Below, one piece after another: positions 46,455 to 58,973 of a DNA stretch of 64,000 nucleotides. The DNA lies in NCBI RefSeq assembly GCF_000285495.1, contig NZ_HE610976.1, forward strand, positions 26,182 through 90,181, in the 5' to 3' direction. The DNA is from Oceanobacillus massiliensis str. N'diop (lineage in GTDB: Bacteria; Bacillota; Bacilli; Bacillales; Amphibacillaceae). How positions within the stretch are numbered: the first letter of the stretch is position 1; each line of letters begins with the position of its first letter. The position numbers and the translations under genes are program-made. The notes under the pieces are model-generated. The model had not been told where the DNA came from and did no database searches. It worked only from the letters and a program-made list of their open reading frames with translations.

Positions 46455-46550
46455 AATTATGATGCCTCCTTCACATTTTACTTTATATAAATATGCAAAT
46501 GGGAGGCATCGTGTCACAATCCTGACTGAAACGGGCTTGAATGACTGCTC

Positions 46551-47947
46551 CTAGCCGAATTTTTTGCGTAATGTATCGGCAAGCAAATCCCTTAAAAACT
46601 CCGGCACAAAATACTGCTTTGTATTCGATTTGGCAATTTCGGGTAAGAGTCTCCCGAATGTAAAGGTATCGGCTGTAGCGATATAATATGTCTTATCCGG
46701 ATCGACAGGCTGACCATTGTCCAGCATCACCTGCTGGACATATTCATTACCGTCTTTGTGTAATCCCGTCACAACTTCAAGTCCGGAGAAAACCATCCTT
46801 CCAAGCATTTCACCCCTGAAACCAAATCCTTTTAATCTATACTCCATAAACTCCTTAGAAAGCGACGCACGGATCACTTCAATCAGTTCCGCCCCCTTAA
46901 GGTCGACAACAACGGGATTGATTGGATGCGGACAGATACGATGAACGTCTCTATAGGTGACGTTCCCCGCCGGCAAGCCATCCAGCAGCAGCCCGGAATT
47001 AAGCATGGCAGCATCTGCCTCTGTCCATTCCCTGATTGTATTTGTCAATTCCTCCATTACCTTTGTTTCGGTATACCAGCTGACTTCTAATGGCTTATCA
47101 AGATGCACCACTTTTTCACTTAGAAATGCTTCTGCTTTCAGTTGCATCTTGTGGATTTTCCGCTCTGTTTGCATGTCTTTCGCCACCTCTGTGATATCTG
47201 TGGCATATGCCTCTTTCTTCACGAGCTTTTTCTTCTCATGACTCCATGTTAGGACGACTTCTCCAATATAGGAACAATGCTTGCCCGCTGCGGTGATCAC
47301 CGCATTATTTATATATTCACCGTCTTTTATCAGATGGTGGGTATGTCCACCGATAATTACGTCAATATCATCATATCTTCTTGCAATCTCCTGATCGACA
47401 CTTATCCCTAGGTGCGACAATACAATAATGATATCGGCTGATGCTTTCAATTTGGCGATATGCTTATCAAGCGCATCAAATTCTGGTGTGACATGCCAAT
47501 TCAGCAATTCATAAAATGCATTAAATGGTGCAGTCAAACCAATCATTCCTATTTTTATGCCATTGACTGTCTGCAGATTAATTGTTTGCTGCAGCCATGG
47601 TGGAACGATATCATCAAGGCTCGTCAAATTGGCACAGACAACCTGAAATTCTGCTTCATCATATAAATGATAGAGATCATCATGTGATAAAGTAATCCCT
47701 TCATTGTTCCCTATCGTTGCAAAATCATAGCCTGCATCATTAAGAAGCTGCACATTGGATTTACCCATAGAGGCTTCCGTTATCGGATGGGAACGATCAA
47801 CATGATCACCAATATCAATGATCCAGTTCGATTCCCCATTACGCTGACGCAGATTTTTTTCGTTTTTAAAAATCCGGTCACTCTTGGCCACTGTTCAAAG
47901 TTACTATGTAAATCATTCGTATAATAAAAGTAAAGTTTCTCTTCCAT
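46551..47947 (-). pseudogene. yunD: Metallophosphatase/5'-nucleotidase-like gene with frameshift (YunD)
   Basis: Family of UshA-like calcineurin-fold phosphatases with a C-terminal 5'-nucleotidase domain. A good start exists at ATG 47947 (SD GAGGGG): it encodes MEEKLYFYYTNDLHSNFEQW, including metal motif I (NDLHSN). This frame is lost at a run of seven A on the coding strand (47860-47854). The remainder (GDHVDRSHPITEA, GNNEG, LSHLG, GGHTHH, and the nucleotidase part) is in the next frame through 46551; eight A would restore one 465-466 aa protein. Either a real mutation, an assembly/read error in a homopolymer, or slippage-dependent expression. The 446-aa frame from 47891 has no SD and lacks motif I. 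Confidence 0.85.
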
Positions 47948-47989
47948 TTATATAACCCCTCAGGATAAACATTCATAAACCATTATATC

Positions 47990-48375
47990 ACAGTGCCTGT
48001 CACTCCCCGAAATTTGTCGAATGGATGGGTATTAACATGTAAACCATATTTGCCAGTTCGATTGGATAGATATTGGAATTCCAATTTTTTACCATTCGGA
48101 CAGGTAAATGAGTCGTCTTCTTCTCTATATTCTCAATTGGCTAGGTTAAACGCGTTAACCTTATCTTTCTTTTTCTTTCCGATACATGCTACATGTAATC
48201 AGCGGAGTAAGTTTTCGGTTCTCGGTGGCATCTTTTTAATTCTGTTCACTTCCATAACTTGCATCAGCGACAAGATAATTGGGTAAATTTTTCTCGATGT
48301 GATCCAGAAAAAGAATAAATATGCGTGTGTCTGTCGGGTGTGGGAATACATTATATGCGAGCGCAGATGATAAGC
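47990..48375 (-). pseudogene. IS1182-type transposase remnant
   Basis: Pieces of transposase are readable on the minus strand in two frames: LAYNVFPHPTDTRIF, LDHIEKNLPNYLVADASYG-SEQN, then after a stop TPLITCSMYRKEKE, ANWEYREEDDSFTCPNGKK and LSNRTGKYG. Order and motifs match the C-terminal half of IS1182-family transposases. Frameshifts and stop codons show it is dead; terminal repeats were not found. Confidence 0.78.
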
Positions 48376-48446
48376 AGGACAGTTTGAAGGGTCTTATTGA
48401 AGTAATAATGCTCCCGCTAGTGAAAAAAGTCTCCACATTGGTTTTA

Positions 48447-48896
48447 CTAAACACCAAACTGTTTTAAATGATGGTCAAGATGCTTATAAATTCCTTTTCC
48501 CCATTGCTCGGAAGTAAGTTTACCGAAAAAAGGATGTGGATGATTTGTACACTTTTGAGGGCCATTATTTTGAAACATCATTATTTTATGTTTTAACTTT
48601 TCCTTTTCGGTTTGAAATTCTTTTTCATCTACAATTATAATGGCAGGGATTGTTGACATGTTTTGGGCTAGTGGCTTGTCATTATAAAAAATTGGTTTTA
48701 CGAACTTTCCAATTAATATCCCTAACCAACCTCTCGAAGGAGAAGTGTTTCCCATTGCAATGTCTTGAAAGGATGAACAATGTGCCAGCATTTTGGCTAC
48801 ATCCATTTTACCCCATTGCGGTTTTGAATTTGGACTTAAATTGTCAATTCGGTTTAAAATTTCCTCTGCATGTGATTGATTAAAAATATTCTTCAT
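48447..48896 (-). CDS. DUF1569 (DinB-like) protein
   Basis: 149 aa from ATG 48896, behind AAAGGGGGTG. Four-helix DinB-like fold features: KPQWGKMDVAKMLAHCSSFQDIAMG near the N-terminus, and HPFFGKLTSEQWGKGIYKHLDHHLKQFGV at the end, with His positions typical of the metal site. Possibly a metal-dependent thiol transferase; unproven. It lies between an IS remnant and an integrase remnant, so probably acquired. Confidence 0.85.
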   Translation of the reverse strand: MKNIFNQSHAEEILNRIDNLSPNSKPQWGKMDVAKMLAHCSSFQDIAMGNTSPSRGWLGILIGKFVKPIFYNDKPLAQNMSTIPAIIIVDEKEFQTEKEKLKHKIMMFQNNGPQKCTNHPHPFFGKLTSEQWGKGIYKHLDHHLKQFGV

Positions 48897-49010
48897 TTTT
48901 GCACCCCCTTTGCATATTTGGTAACACATATCCCTAATTGTTTGTTAAATTACCTCTCCTGTTCGTTCAATAACAATTATTTCAAATAGTAAAACCTATT
49001 ACAATAAAAA

Positions 49011-49212
49011 AAGCAGGTGTTAATGATAAAGGCACACATGGTATTAGACATACACACGCTGTACTGCTTCTCGAATCAGGTGTAAGCCTTATATATGTAT
49101 CAAATCGCTTGGGGCATAAGTCCATAAAACAACGGCGGACACTTATCTGGATATTACTGAAAAAATAGAAGAAGACGAACTTAAAAAGTTCGCCTCCTAC
49201 ACTAAAAGATAA
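49011..49212 (+). pseudogene. Tyrosine recombinase (integrase) C-terminal remnant
   Basis: Reads GTHGIRHTHAVLLLESG, SLIYVSNRLGHKSIK, then one base is missing, then TTADTYLDITEKIEEDELKK to a stop at 49212. These are the box II Arg-His, LGH and the catalytic Tyr segments of phage/ICE integrases. The N-terminal part is gone. It is 88 bp from the sufB 3' end. Confidence 0.85.
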
Positions 49213-49254
49213 ATTCAAATCGGCATAAAATCGGCACGCCGATAATTTCATACT

Positions 49255-49299
49255 TTATAAAAACCTCTCAAAGCCTTGTTATAAAAAGGCTATTTCTCT
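49255..49299 (-). terminator. Terminator after sufB
   Basis: Minus-strand stem AGCCTTTTT / ATAACAAGGCT-type hairpin (AGCC...GGCT) then TTTGAGAGGTTTTT, directly after the stop codon. Confidence 0.7.
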
Positions 49300-49300
49300 T

Positions 49301-50698
49301 TTAACCAATACTGCCTTCCATCTCGAATTTGATTAATCGATTCATTTCGACGGCATATTCCATTGGTAGTTCTTTCGTGAATGGTTCAATGAAGCCCATA
49401 ACGATCATTTCTGTCGCTTCTTCTTCAGACAATCCTCTACTCATCAGGTAGAATAATTGCTCCTCAGACACTTTGGAAACTTTCGCTTCATGCTCCAGAG
49501 AAATGTTATCATTGTGAATTTCATTGTATGGAATAGTATCAGAAGTCGATTCATTATCCATGATTAACGTATCACATTCGATGTTCGCACGTGCTCCATC
49601 TGCTTTACGTCCAAAATGAACAAGGCCGCGATAAGATACTTTACCACCTTGCTTGGAAATAGATTTGGATACAATAGTCGACGACGTATTTGGCGCCAAG
49701 TGATGCATTTTAGCACCGGCATCCTGCAATTGGCCTTTACCAGCAATGGCAATGGACAACGTGTTACCACGTGCACCTTCACCTTTTAATAAGATTGCTG
49801 GATATTTCATGGTCAATTTGGACCCAATATTACCATCAATCCATTCCATTGTGGCATTGGCATCACACACTGCACGTTTTGTAACCAGGTTATAGACATT
49901 GTTTGCCCAGTTTTGAATCGTTGTATAACGGCAATACGCATCTTTTTTAACAATGATTTCAACAACCGCACTATGAAGTGAATTAGTTGTATAAACAGGC
50001 GCTGTACAGCCTTCCACATAGTGTACAGAAGCACCTTCATCCACAATGATCAGCGTTCTTTCAAATTGTCCCATGTTTTCTGAGTTAATTCGGAAGTATG
50101 CCTGCAGCGGTGTAGTAGTCTGTACGCCTTTTGGTACATAAATAAAGGATCCGCCAGACCATACTGCTGAGTTCAATGCAGCAAATTTATTGTCTGAATA
50201 AGGGATTACTTTACCAAAATATTCTTTGAAAAGATCCTCATTTTCCTTTAATGCTGTATCTGTATCTTTAAATACAATTCCGAGCTCCTGAAGGTCTTCT
50301 TTCAGGCTGTGATAGACAACCTCTGATTCATACTGTGCTGACACACCAGCCAAGTATTTTTGTTCCGCTTCAGGGATTCCCAATTTGTCAAAAGTCTGTT
50401 TGATTTCCTCTGGTACTTCATCCCAAGTCTTACCTTGCTTCTCAGATGGTTTTACATAATAGACAATCTCATCGAAATCCAGTCCGGAAAGATCTCCACC
50501 CCATTGCGGCATTGGGCGTTCGTAGAAATGCTCCAATGCTTTCAGACGATAATCCAGCATCCATTGAGGTTCTTCTTTCATTTTGGAGATTTCTTCAACG
50601 ACTCTGCGTGTTAAGCCTCTTTCAGTACGGAAAATAGAGACGTCTTTATCATGAAATCCATATTTATATTCTTCCATTTCCGGCATTTTTTTAGCCAT
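49301..50698 (-). CDS. sufB: Fe-S cluster assembly protein SufB
   Basis: 465-aa core of the SufBC2D scaffold on which Fe-S clusters form. Family blocks [60 protein letters not shown] and [20 protein letters not shown] are all present. Last gene of the sufCDSUB operon. SD GAGGAGGTATTATGA before the ATG. Confidence 0.98.
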   Translation of the reverse strand: MAKKMPEMEEYKYGFHDKDVSIFRTERGLTRRVVEEISKMKEEPQWMLDYRLKALEHFYERPMPQWGGDLSGLDFDEIVYYVKPSEKQGKTWDEVPEEIKQTFDKLGIPEAEQKYLAGVSAQYESEVVYHSLKEDLQELGIVFKDTDTALKENEDLFKEYFGKVIPYSDNKFAALNSAVWSGGSFIYVPKGVQTTTPLQAYFRINSENMGQFERTLIIVDEGASVHYVEGCTAPVYTTNSLHSAVVEIIVKKDAYCRYTTIQNWANNVYNLVTKRAVCDANATMEWIDGNIGSKLTMKYPAILLKGEGARGNTLSIAIAGKGQLQDAGAKMHHLAPNTSSTIVSKSISKQGGKVSYRGLVHFGRKADGARANIECDTLIMDNESTSDTIPYNEIHNDNISLEHEAKVSKVSEEQLFYLMSRGLSEEEATEMIVMGFIEPFTKELPMEYAVEMNRLIKFEMEGSIG

Positions 50699-50736
50699 TC
50701 ATAATACCTCCTCTTGGTATTTTAATACTACATACC

Positions 50737-53691
<2,955 letters not shown>

Positions 53692-53707
53692 ATTACCCCT
53701 CCTAACG

Positions 53708-54493
53708 TTACGCGTTTTGTTCCACTGTTTCGTCTTCGATACCAAGCTCTTCTTTAATCCACTCATAGCCTTCTTCTTCCAGGCGTTTCGCTAACTCAGG
53801 TCCACCAGATTTAACAACCCGGCCTTGCATCATAACGTGGACGAAATCCGGTGTAATATAGTTTAATAAGCGCTGATAGTGGGTAATGATTAAGCAACCA
53901 AAATTATCGTCGCGCATTTTATTGATTCCTTTTGATACAACTTTCAAGGCATCAATATCCAAACCGGAGTCAATCTCATCTAAAATTGCAATGGCAGGCT
54001 TCAACTGCATCAATTGAAGAATTTCATTACGTTTTTTCTCTCCGCCAGAGAAGCCTTCGTTTAAATAGCGTGTAGCCATGTTCTGATCAATTTCAAGGAA
54101 ATCAAGATCTTTATCCAATTCTTTAATGAATTTCATCAATGATACTTCGTCGCCTTCTTCACGACGTGCATTGATTGCTGAACGAAGGAAATCTGAAGTA
54201 GTTACACCGCTGATTTCACTTGGGTATTGCATTGCAAGGAAAAGTCCGGCAAGTGCGCGCTCATCAACTTCCATTTCAAGTACGTCTTCACCATCCAGAA
54301 GAATGCTTCCTTCGGTAACTTCATATTTTGGATGACCCATGATTGCAGAGGCAAGTGTTGATTTACCTGTTCCGTTAGGTCCCATAATTGCGTGGAATTC
54401 TCCACCCTTTATTGTAAGGTTAACACCCTTTAATATCTCTTTGTCTTCAATGGATACATGAAGATTCTTAATTTCTAAAACTGATCCTGACAT
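53708..54493 (-). CDS. sufC: Fe-S assembly ATPase SufC
   Basis: 261-aa ABC-type ATPase that drives the SufBCD complex. Walker A GPNGTGKST, signature FSGGEKKR, Walker B AILDEIDSGLD, H-loop in LIITHYQRLL. First gene of the operon; the promoter must lie in 54494-54720. Confidence 0.98.
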   Translation of the reverse strand: MSGSVLEIKNLHVSIEDKEILKGVNLTIKGGEFHAIMGPNGTGKSTLASAIMGHPKYEVTEGSILLDGEDVLEMEVDERALAGLFLAMQYPSEISGVTTSDFLRSAINARREEGDEVSLMKFIKELDKDLDFLEIDQNMATRYLNEGFSGGEKKRNEILQLMQLKPAIAILDEIDSGLDIDALKVVSKGINKMRDDNFGCLIITHYQRLLNYITPDFVHVMMQGRVVKSGGPELAKRLEEEGYEWIKEELGIEDETVEQNA

Positions 54494-54726
54494 AACTTAT
54501 ACCTCCAAATACTGTATTTTCTAGATTTTAAATGGAATTACATCCATTCTTAATTTATTCTCATTATAATCTTAAAGCATTTCAAATTAATTATCAACTC
54601 TTTTAGATTAGCAGATTACGGGGATTTTTTCCCACTTTTCCAAGTTGGTCTAATTGAAAAATAGCATATCTTTAATGAGTACCGCCATGTCCCATTTCAT
54701 ATCTGCAATATGTACAGGATAAACCA

Positions 54727-54765
54727 AAAAATGCCGAAGCTCAAAAAATGAGCTTCGGCATTTCA
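54727..54765 (-). terminator. Terminator after the 58-aa gene
   Basis: Minus-strand stem AAATGCCGAAGCTCA / TGAGCTTCGGCATTT, then TTTGG; very stable. Confidence 0.93.
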
Positions 54766-54770
54766 GATCT

Positions 54771-54947
54771 TTACTTAGGTAGTTGGCTATCCATTTCAGC
54801 GGCAATCTTTTTGGCTTCTTTATATTCCTGTTCACGCTGTTTCTCAACCTCGATGCGCTTATCGAGTTTTCTGCCATATTCCTCATGTCCAATATGACGT
54901 GATTGAGCTAATCCCTTTTCCATTTCCGACGTATAATTTAAATCCAT
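54771..54947 (-). CDS. Small charged helical protein, unknown
   Basis: 58 aa: MDLNYTSEMEKGLAQSR, then RHIGHEEYGRKLDKRIEV and a Lys/Glu-rich helix ending AEMDSQLPK. Coiled-coil-like, no TM. A strong terminator follows the stop by six bases, which supports a real gene; the SD is weak (AGCGGA very near the ATG). Lies alone between metQ and sufC. Confidence 0.62.
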   Translation of the reverse strand: MDLNYTSEMEKGLAQSRHIGHEEYGRKLDKRIEVEKQREQEYKEAKKIAAEMDSQLPK

Positions 54948-55101
54948 TCCGCTATTAATCGGGAACCATCCTTTCGATTTTGTTTCATCATTTCCAAAAG
55001 GACGATTCCCTATTCAACTTTGGTTTAAACCACATTTCATAAGACAGAAGAGCTGAAAGGAATCATACACTTTGCAACAACAGGAAACTGACGGCCAACT
55101 A

Positions 55102-55935
55102 TTATTCAGCTGATTCGTTTTCGTCGCCGACCGGCACAACTGCGCCTTCGTAATTCTCAATCATGAAGTTCTGAATCTCTTCTGATTGTAAAACGTCAAC
55201 CAGCTTATTTAATGCTTCATTGTCTTTGTCTTCAGATCTTACGGCAATAACATTGAAATACTCTGATTCTTCACCTTCAGTGAACAGCGCATCCTCAAGC
55301 AGACTTAATCCTGCTCCAATTGCATAGTTTGTATTGATTACAACTAAAGCATCTTCTTCTGATTCATAGAGCTCAGGCAAAAATGCCGGCTCGTAGTCTG
55401 GTGAGAAAGTCAGATTTTTTGGATTCTCCACGATATCATCTATTGTTGCAGCTGATTTTTCTACACTTTCATCCAAGGTGATTAATCCTTCTTGTTCAAA
55501 CAAGGATAGAATGCGGCCATGTTCTGCAATGGAATTGCTTAGAATTACCTCTGTGCCTTCTGGAATATCCTCTGTGCTGGAGATATTCTTGGAATAGACA
55601 CCCATAGGTTCCACATGGATATCGCCGATTGACTCAATCTCATACCCTGTATCTTCTACTGTTTGCTCCAGGTACGGAATATGCTGGAAGTAGTTTGCAT
55701 CCAGTGTGCCGTTATCCAGATCGTCATTCGGTAATACATAATCCTGATACTCTTCTATATTTAACGTGATTCCTTCTTCTTCCAATAACGGTTTAGCCTC
55801 TTCCAGTATCTCCGCATGCGGAACACTTGATGCCCCTACCGTAATTTCATTTGACCCATCATCTGAGTCATTTCCTCCACAAGCAGCTAGGAATAGTACA
55901 AATGCTATAGCTAATAATACAAGAAACTTTTTCAT
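55102..55935 (-). CDS. metQ: Methionine ABC transporter substrate-binding lipoprotein MetQ
   Basis: 277 aa. Signal peptide with lipobox LFLAACGG, then a NlpA-type periplasmic-binding fold: EITVGASSVPHAEILEEAKPLL, PNDDLDNGTLDANYFQHIPYLE, and NTNYAIGAGL. Captures D/L-methionine for MetNP. ATG 55935 after GAAGGAG, rather than ATG 55941 which is too near the SD. Confidence 0.96.
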   Translation of the reverse strand: MKKFLVLLAIAFVLFLAACGGNDSDDGSNEITVGASSVPHAEILEEAKPLLEEEGITLNIEEYQDYVLPNDDLDNGTLDANYFQHIPYLEQTVEDTGYEIESIGDIHVEPMGVYSKNISSTEDIPEGTEVILSNSIAEHGRILSLFEQEGLITLDESVEKSAATIDDIVENPKNLTFSPDYEPAFLPELYESEEDALVVINTNYAIGAGLSLLEDALFTEGEESEYFNVIAVRSEDKDNEALNKLVDVLQSEEIQNFMIENYEGAVVPVGDENESAE

Positions 55936-56006
55936 GAACATTCTCTCCTTCTTCTGTACGTTGTATATATCTGAAATGGCCTTAGCCGATTTTCAATCAA
56001 AAAAAC

Positions 56007-56675
56007 TTATCTCTTATCCAGCTTGTTTGTAATAAAGTCACCAATAAATTGGAAAATAAAAACGATGATTACAATCACGATGGTACAAAGGAAAACAACA
56101 TCAAAATCCCGGCGCTGGAATCCGAAATAATATGCATAGTTACCAAGTCCCCCTGCACCAATAACTCCAGCCATTGCTGTATAGCCGATCAATGATATCG
56201 CCGTCACGGTTAAGCCCGAAACAAGAGCGGGCATGGATTCCGGTACAAGCACTTTAAAAATGATTGTGCTTGTTTTGGAGCCCATTGCTTTGGCAGCCTC
56301 AACGACTCCTTTATCCACTTCTTTAAGTGCAATTTCAACAAGTCTGCCGTAAAATGGCGCAGAACCGATAATCAATGCAGGAAGCGCTGCATTCGGTCCC
56401 CTTATTGTCCCTATCAGAAAATCTGTAAATGGGAAAAGCAGTAATATCAATATAATAAAGGGGATCGCCCGGAATATATTAACAAAGGCTGCCACAATTA
56501 AATTAATATATTTATTTTGCCAGATTCCATCTTTGGTTGTCAGATACAAAAGCAATCCTAAAACAAGACCTAAAATGCACGTTCCGATTAAGGCAAGAAT
56601 CGTCATATAGAATGTCTCATAGATAGCAACCCAGAAATCCTCCATATCTATATTCGGAAATAAATTAGTCAACAT
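56007..56675 (-). CDS. metP: Methionine ABC transporter permease (MetP/MetI)
   Basis: 222 aa, five TM helices and the EAA-type cytoplasmic loop IEIALKEVDKGVVEAAKAMGSKT. SD GGAGGTTATCCCAA lies within metN; the genes overlap by 11 bp. Confidence 0.96.
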   Translation of the reverse strand: MLTNLFPNIDMEDFWVAIYETFYMTILALIGTCILGLVLGLLLYLTTKDGIWQNKYINLIVAAFVNIFRAIPFIILILLLFPFTDFLIGTIRGPNAALPALIIGSAPFYGRLVEIALKEVDKGVVEAAKAMGSKTSTIIFKVLVPESMPALVSGLTVTAISLIGYTAMAGVIGAGGLGNYAYYFGFQRRDFDVVFLCTIVIVIIVFIFQFIGDFITNKLDKR

Positions 56676-57696
56676 TTGGGATAACCTCCACTTCTACCGA
56701 GGTTTCTTCCTGAACAAAGCGAACTGCCGTTTCGATTTCTTCATCTTCCCCTTTAACCTGGATGAATAGTGTTCCATACCCGCCAGCCTTTGTCTGGGTT
56801 ATCTTCCCCTGTAAAATATTTATTTCTACATTGAATTTCTTCGCCACCTGGCTAATCAGAGCCTGGTTTGTTGTCTCTCCAATAAAGTGCAATCTTAGCA
56901 GCTTACCATCACTATAGGTGCTGATCAGTTCTGAAATATCATCATCCTGCTCACTCGCACCCATAATCTGTTCCACGAATTTCTTTGTCACCTGTTGCTT
57001 TGGATGGGTGAAAACATCAAGCACTTGCCCCTGTTCGACAATTTTCCCTTGCTCCATGACAGCAACCTTATTACAAATTTTACGAATGACATGCATTTCA
57101 TGGGTAATGAGAATAATCGTCAACCCGAACTTCTGATTGATATCCATCAATAAATTGAGAATGGAGTTTGTCGTTTCTGGGTCCAATGCAGATGTCGCCT
57201 CATCACACAGCAATACCTTTGGATTATTCGCCAATGCCCGTGCAATGCCGACACGCTGTTTCTGCCCACCGCTCAGCTGGGAAGGATATGCCTTCTCTCG
57301 GCCGCTAAGTCCAACAAGATCAATCAGCTGCTGTACCCGTTCAGCGCGCTCTGCTTTAGGAATCCCCGCTATTTCAAGCGGAAATGCGATATTATCTGCA
57401 ACCGTTCTCGACCAAAGCAGGTTAAAATGCTGAAAAATCATTCCAATGTCCTGTCTGGCCAGACGAAGCTGCTTTGTACTTAATCCTGTTATTTCCTGAT
57501 TATCGATGGTTACCTTTCCGAATGAAGGTTCCTCCAATCGATTAAGCAGGCGTACGAACGTACTTTTACCCGCTCCGCTGTATCCAATCACTCCATATAT
57601 CTCACCTTCTTCTATATGAAGGGTCAAATCATCTACAGCAGTTATTTTTTTCTTGTTTAACGCAAAAATTTTGCTTAGTCCCTCAATCGAAATCAC
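56665..57696 (-). CDS. metN: Methionine ABC transporter ATP-binding protein MetN
   Basis: 343 aa. Walker A GYSGAGKST, signature LSGGQKQR, Walker B VLLCDEATSALD, and a C-terminal NIL/ACT-like regulatory domain (LLRLHFIGETTNQALISQVAKK) for inhibition by methionine. GTG 57696 with GAGGAGG upstream is the start; the longer frame runs into the leader. Controlled by the SAM riboswitch upstream. Confidence 0.96.
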   Translation of the reverse strand: MISIEGLSKIFALNKKKITAVDDLTLHIEEGEIYGVIGYSGAGKSTFVRLLNRLEEPSFGKVTIDNQEITGLSTKQLRLARQDIGMIFQHFNLLWSRTVADNIAFPLEIAGIPKAERAERVQQLIDLVGLSGREKAYPSQLSGGQKQRVGIARALANNPKVLLCDEATSALDPETTNSILNLLMDINQKFGLTIILITHEMHVIRKICNKVAVMEQGKIVEQGQVLDVFTHPKQQVTKKFVEQIMGASEQDDDISELISTYSDGKLLRLHFIGETTNQALISQVAKKFNVEINILQGKITQTKAGGYGTLFIQVKGEDEEIETAVRFVQEETSVEVEVIPNVD

Positions 57697-57904
57697 TGTC
57701 TGTCCTCCTCTGTAAAAAAACGTACCCTGACTCAATACTGGTGGTCCGCTATTGCCTTAACAGATAGTAAAAGGAATGGAACCAAACCTTTATCTGCGTT
57801 AAGAACGAAGTTAGGGAGCCCAGCCTACTGATCGCCGGACAATCATTTGTTTATGTATCCATAGTATTTTACACAAATAATTCTGCATCCGTTGTTTTGT
57901 AAAA

Positions 57905-57949
57905 AAACAAAAAACGCCTAAATCTGCCCGAGAACAGAAAGACGTTATA
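57905..57949 (-). terminator. Riboswitch-controlled terminator upstream of metN
   Basis: Minus strand AACGTCTTTCTG...CAGATTTAGGCGTT then TTTTGTTTTTTT; stem is interrupted but followed by a strong T-run. Confidence 0.8.
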
Positions 57950-57968
57950 TTATCTAAGTCTTACGTTC

Positions 57969-58077
57969 CCTCATCTGTCAAAGTGTTACTTTGCAGGAAT
58001 TGGCACCTTTCAAATTTAGAATTTGAAGGTTGCCGCGGTTTCATAGGGCCAGTCCCTCCACCGCTCAAGATAAGAGT
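57969..58077 (-). promoter_or_regulatory. SAM-I riboswitch (S-box)
   Basis: Minus strand CTCTTATCTTGAGCGGTGGA, GGGACTGGCCCTATGAAACC, GCGGCAACC, then AAGGTGCCAATTCCTGC and the closing GATGAGG. These are the conserved S-box blocks in order, with P1 pairing at the ends. Upstream of metNPQ with a terminator in between; high SAM should switch the importer off. Confidence 0.97.
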
Positions 58078-58173
58078 TTGAAATTATTCATTTTTAAAAT
58101 CAGTGACACCATAGTAGCATGTCCAGCAATCTCTGTCAATAGTAAATATGGATGGCCGGTGAGTGCCTATTCT

Positions 58174-58488
58174 CTATTTCTTAGCAAACAGTTCCGGCCG
58201 GTATTCCATTAGGTAACGATAGATATTCCCTGTAGATTGGAAGGCATAAATCTTTTCCTTTATTACATTCCCTTCCTTGATCAGCAGACAGGGGACACTC
58301 TCTATCCTATTTTCCAGCATGAAATCCGGATGCAGGGAAGCATTCATTTCATAGAAAATATGCTCCCTGTGCACGGATTCGATTTTTTCCAGCATCGCTC
58401 TGGCAACACTGCAAGTACCGCAAAATGGTGTATAAATATATAACAGCATTCTCTCCTGATTGAGTAATTCTTTACTAATTTGATGCAC
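58174..58488 (-). CDS. yusE: Thioredoxin-like protein YusE
   Basis: About 104 aa. CxxC motif in IYTPFCGTCSVAR and cis-Pro in ESVPCLLIKEG; a small cytosolic thiol-disulfide protein. GTG 58488 is five bases after GGGTGG. Follows yusF on the same strand by 20 bp. Confidence 0.87.
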   Translation of the reverse strand: MHQISKELLNQERMLLYIYTPFCGTCSVARAMLEKIESVHREHIFYEMNASLHPDFMLENRIESVPCLLIKEGNVIKEKIYAFQSTGNIYRYLMEYRPELFAKK

Positions 58489-58508
58489 AAATACCACCCT
58501 AAGCTTTG

Positions 58509-58865
58509 TTAAAATAAGAATATGGGATGGACAGAAAAATGTTTGCTGAATAATGCATTTGCAAGGATTTTCTCCGGGGTAGCCGCTACTTCGCGATATT
58601 CGCTGCTAATATAAATGTGTTCGGCATGCGGAAGTTCACGGGCAAGCTGTTTCCTTAATTTCATCCCTGACTGATCCTCATCAACAAGTATAAAGACATC
58701 TTTCTCATCCAATTCGTATGTCTCCAATAATTCATCGAATCTTTCTACACCAAGTGTCCCATTCGTACAAACAATCGTAACATTGTCGTTGATAACCTTC
58801 TCGATTTGCCGTTTATCTGTCAGTCCTTCGACAATAATTACTTTCTCCGGTTCAGCAGTTATCAT
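58509..58865 (-). CDS. yusF: Toprim-domain protein YusF
   Basis: 118 aa, a stand-alone Toprim fold: Glu in IIVEGLTDK and DxD in ILVDEDQSG. Related to the RNase M5/primase-type catalytic domain; activity unknown. ATG 58865 with AAGGAGTGCTATGTG upstream; the frame to 58943 lacks an SD. Confidence 0.88.
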   Translation of the reverse strand: MITAEPEKVIIVEGLTDKRQIEKVINDNVTIVCTNGTLGVERFDELLETYELDEKDVFILVDEDQSGMKLRKQLARELPHAEHIYISSEYREVAATPEKILANALFSKHFSVHPIFLF

Positions 58866-58973
58866 CACATAGCACTCCTTATGCAAGCAAGAAAGATGCT
58901 TATTTACATACATTATATGATAAAGATAGGGCTGACTATACACAATTGGGTGCGTTAGTCAGCCTATTAACTG

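Larger units (their letters stand above)
48897..49300. other. Spacer between DUF1569 gene and sufB
   Basis: About 400 bp. Apart from the integrase remnant and the sufB terminator it shows a short repeat AAATCGGCA (twice, 49217-49237) and the palindrome ATCGGCACGCCGAT. These could be old attachment-site sequence; that is inference. Confidence 0.45.

Noticed and set aside
47993-48286. 97-aa plus-strand ORF
   Set aside because: It lies antisense to recognisable transposase fragments.
48982-49251. 89-aa minus-strand ORF
   Set aside because: It is antisense to the integrase remnant, whose motifs are clear.
54650-54892. 80-aa minus-strand ORF
   Set aside because: It reads through the terminator hairpin and overlaps the better-supported 58-aa frame.
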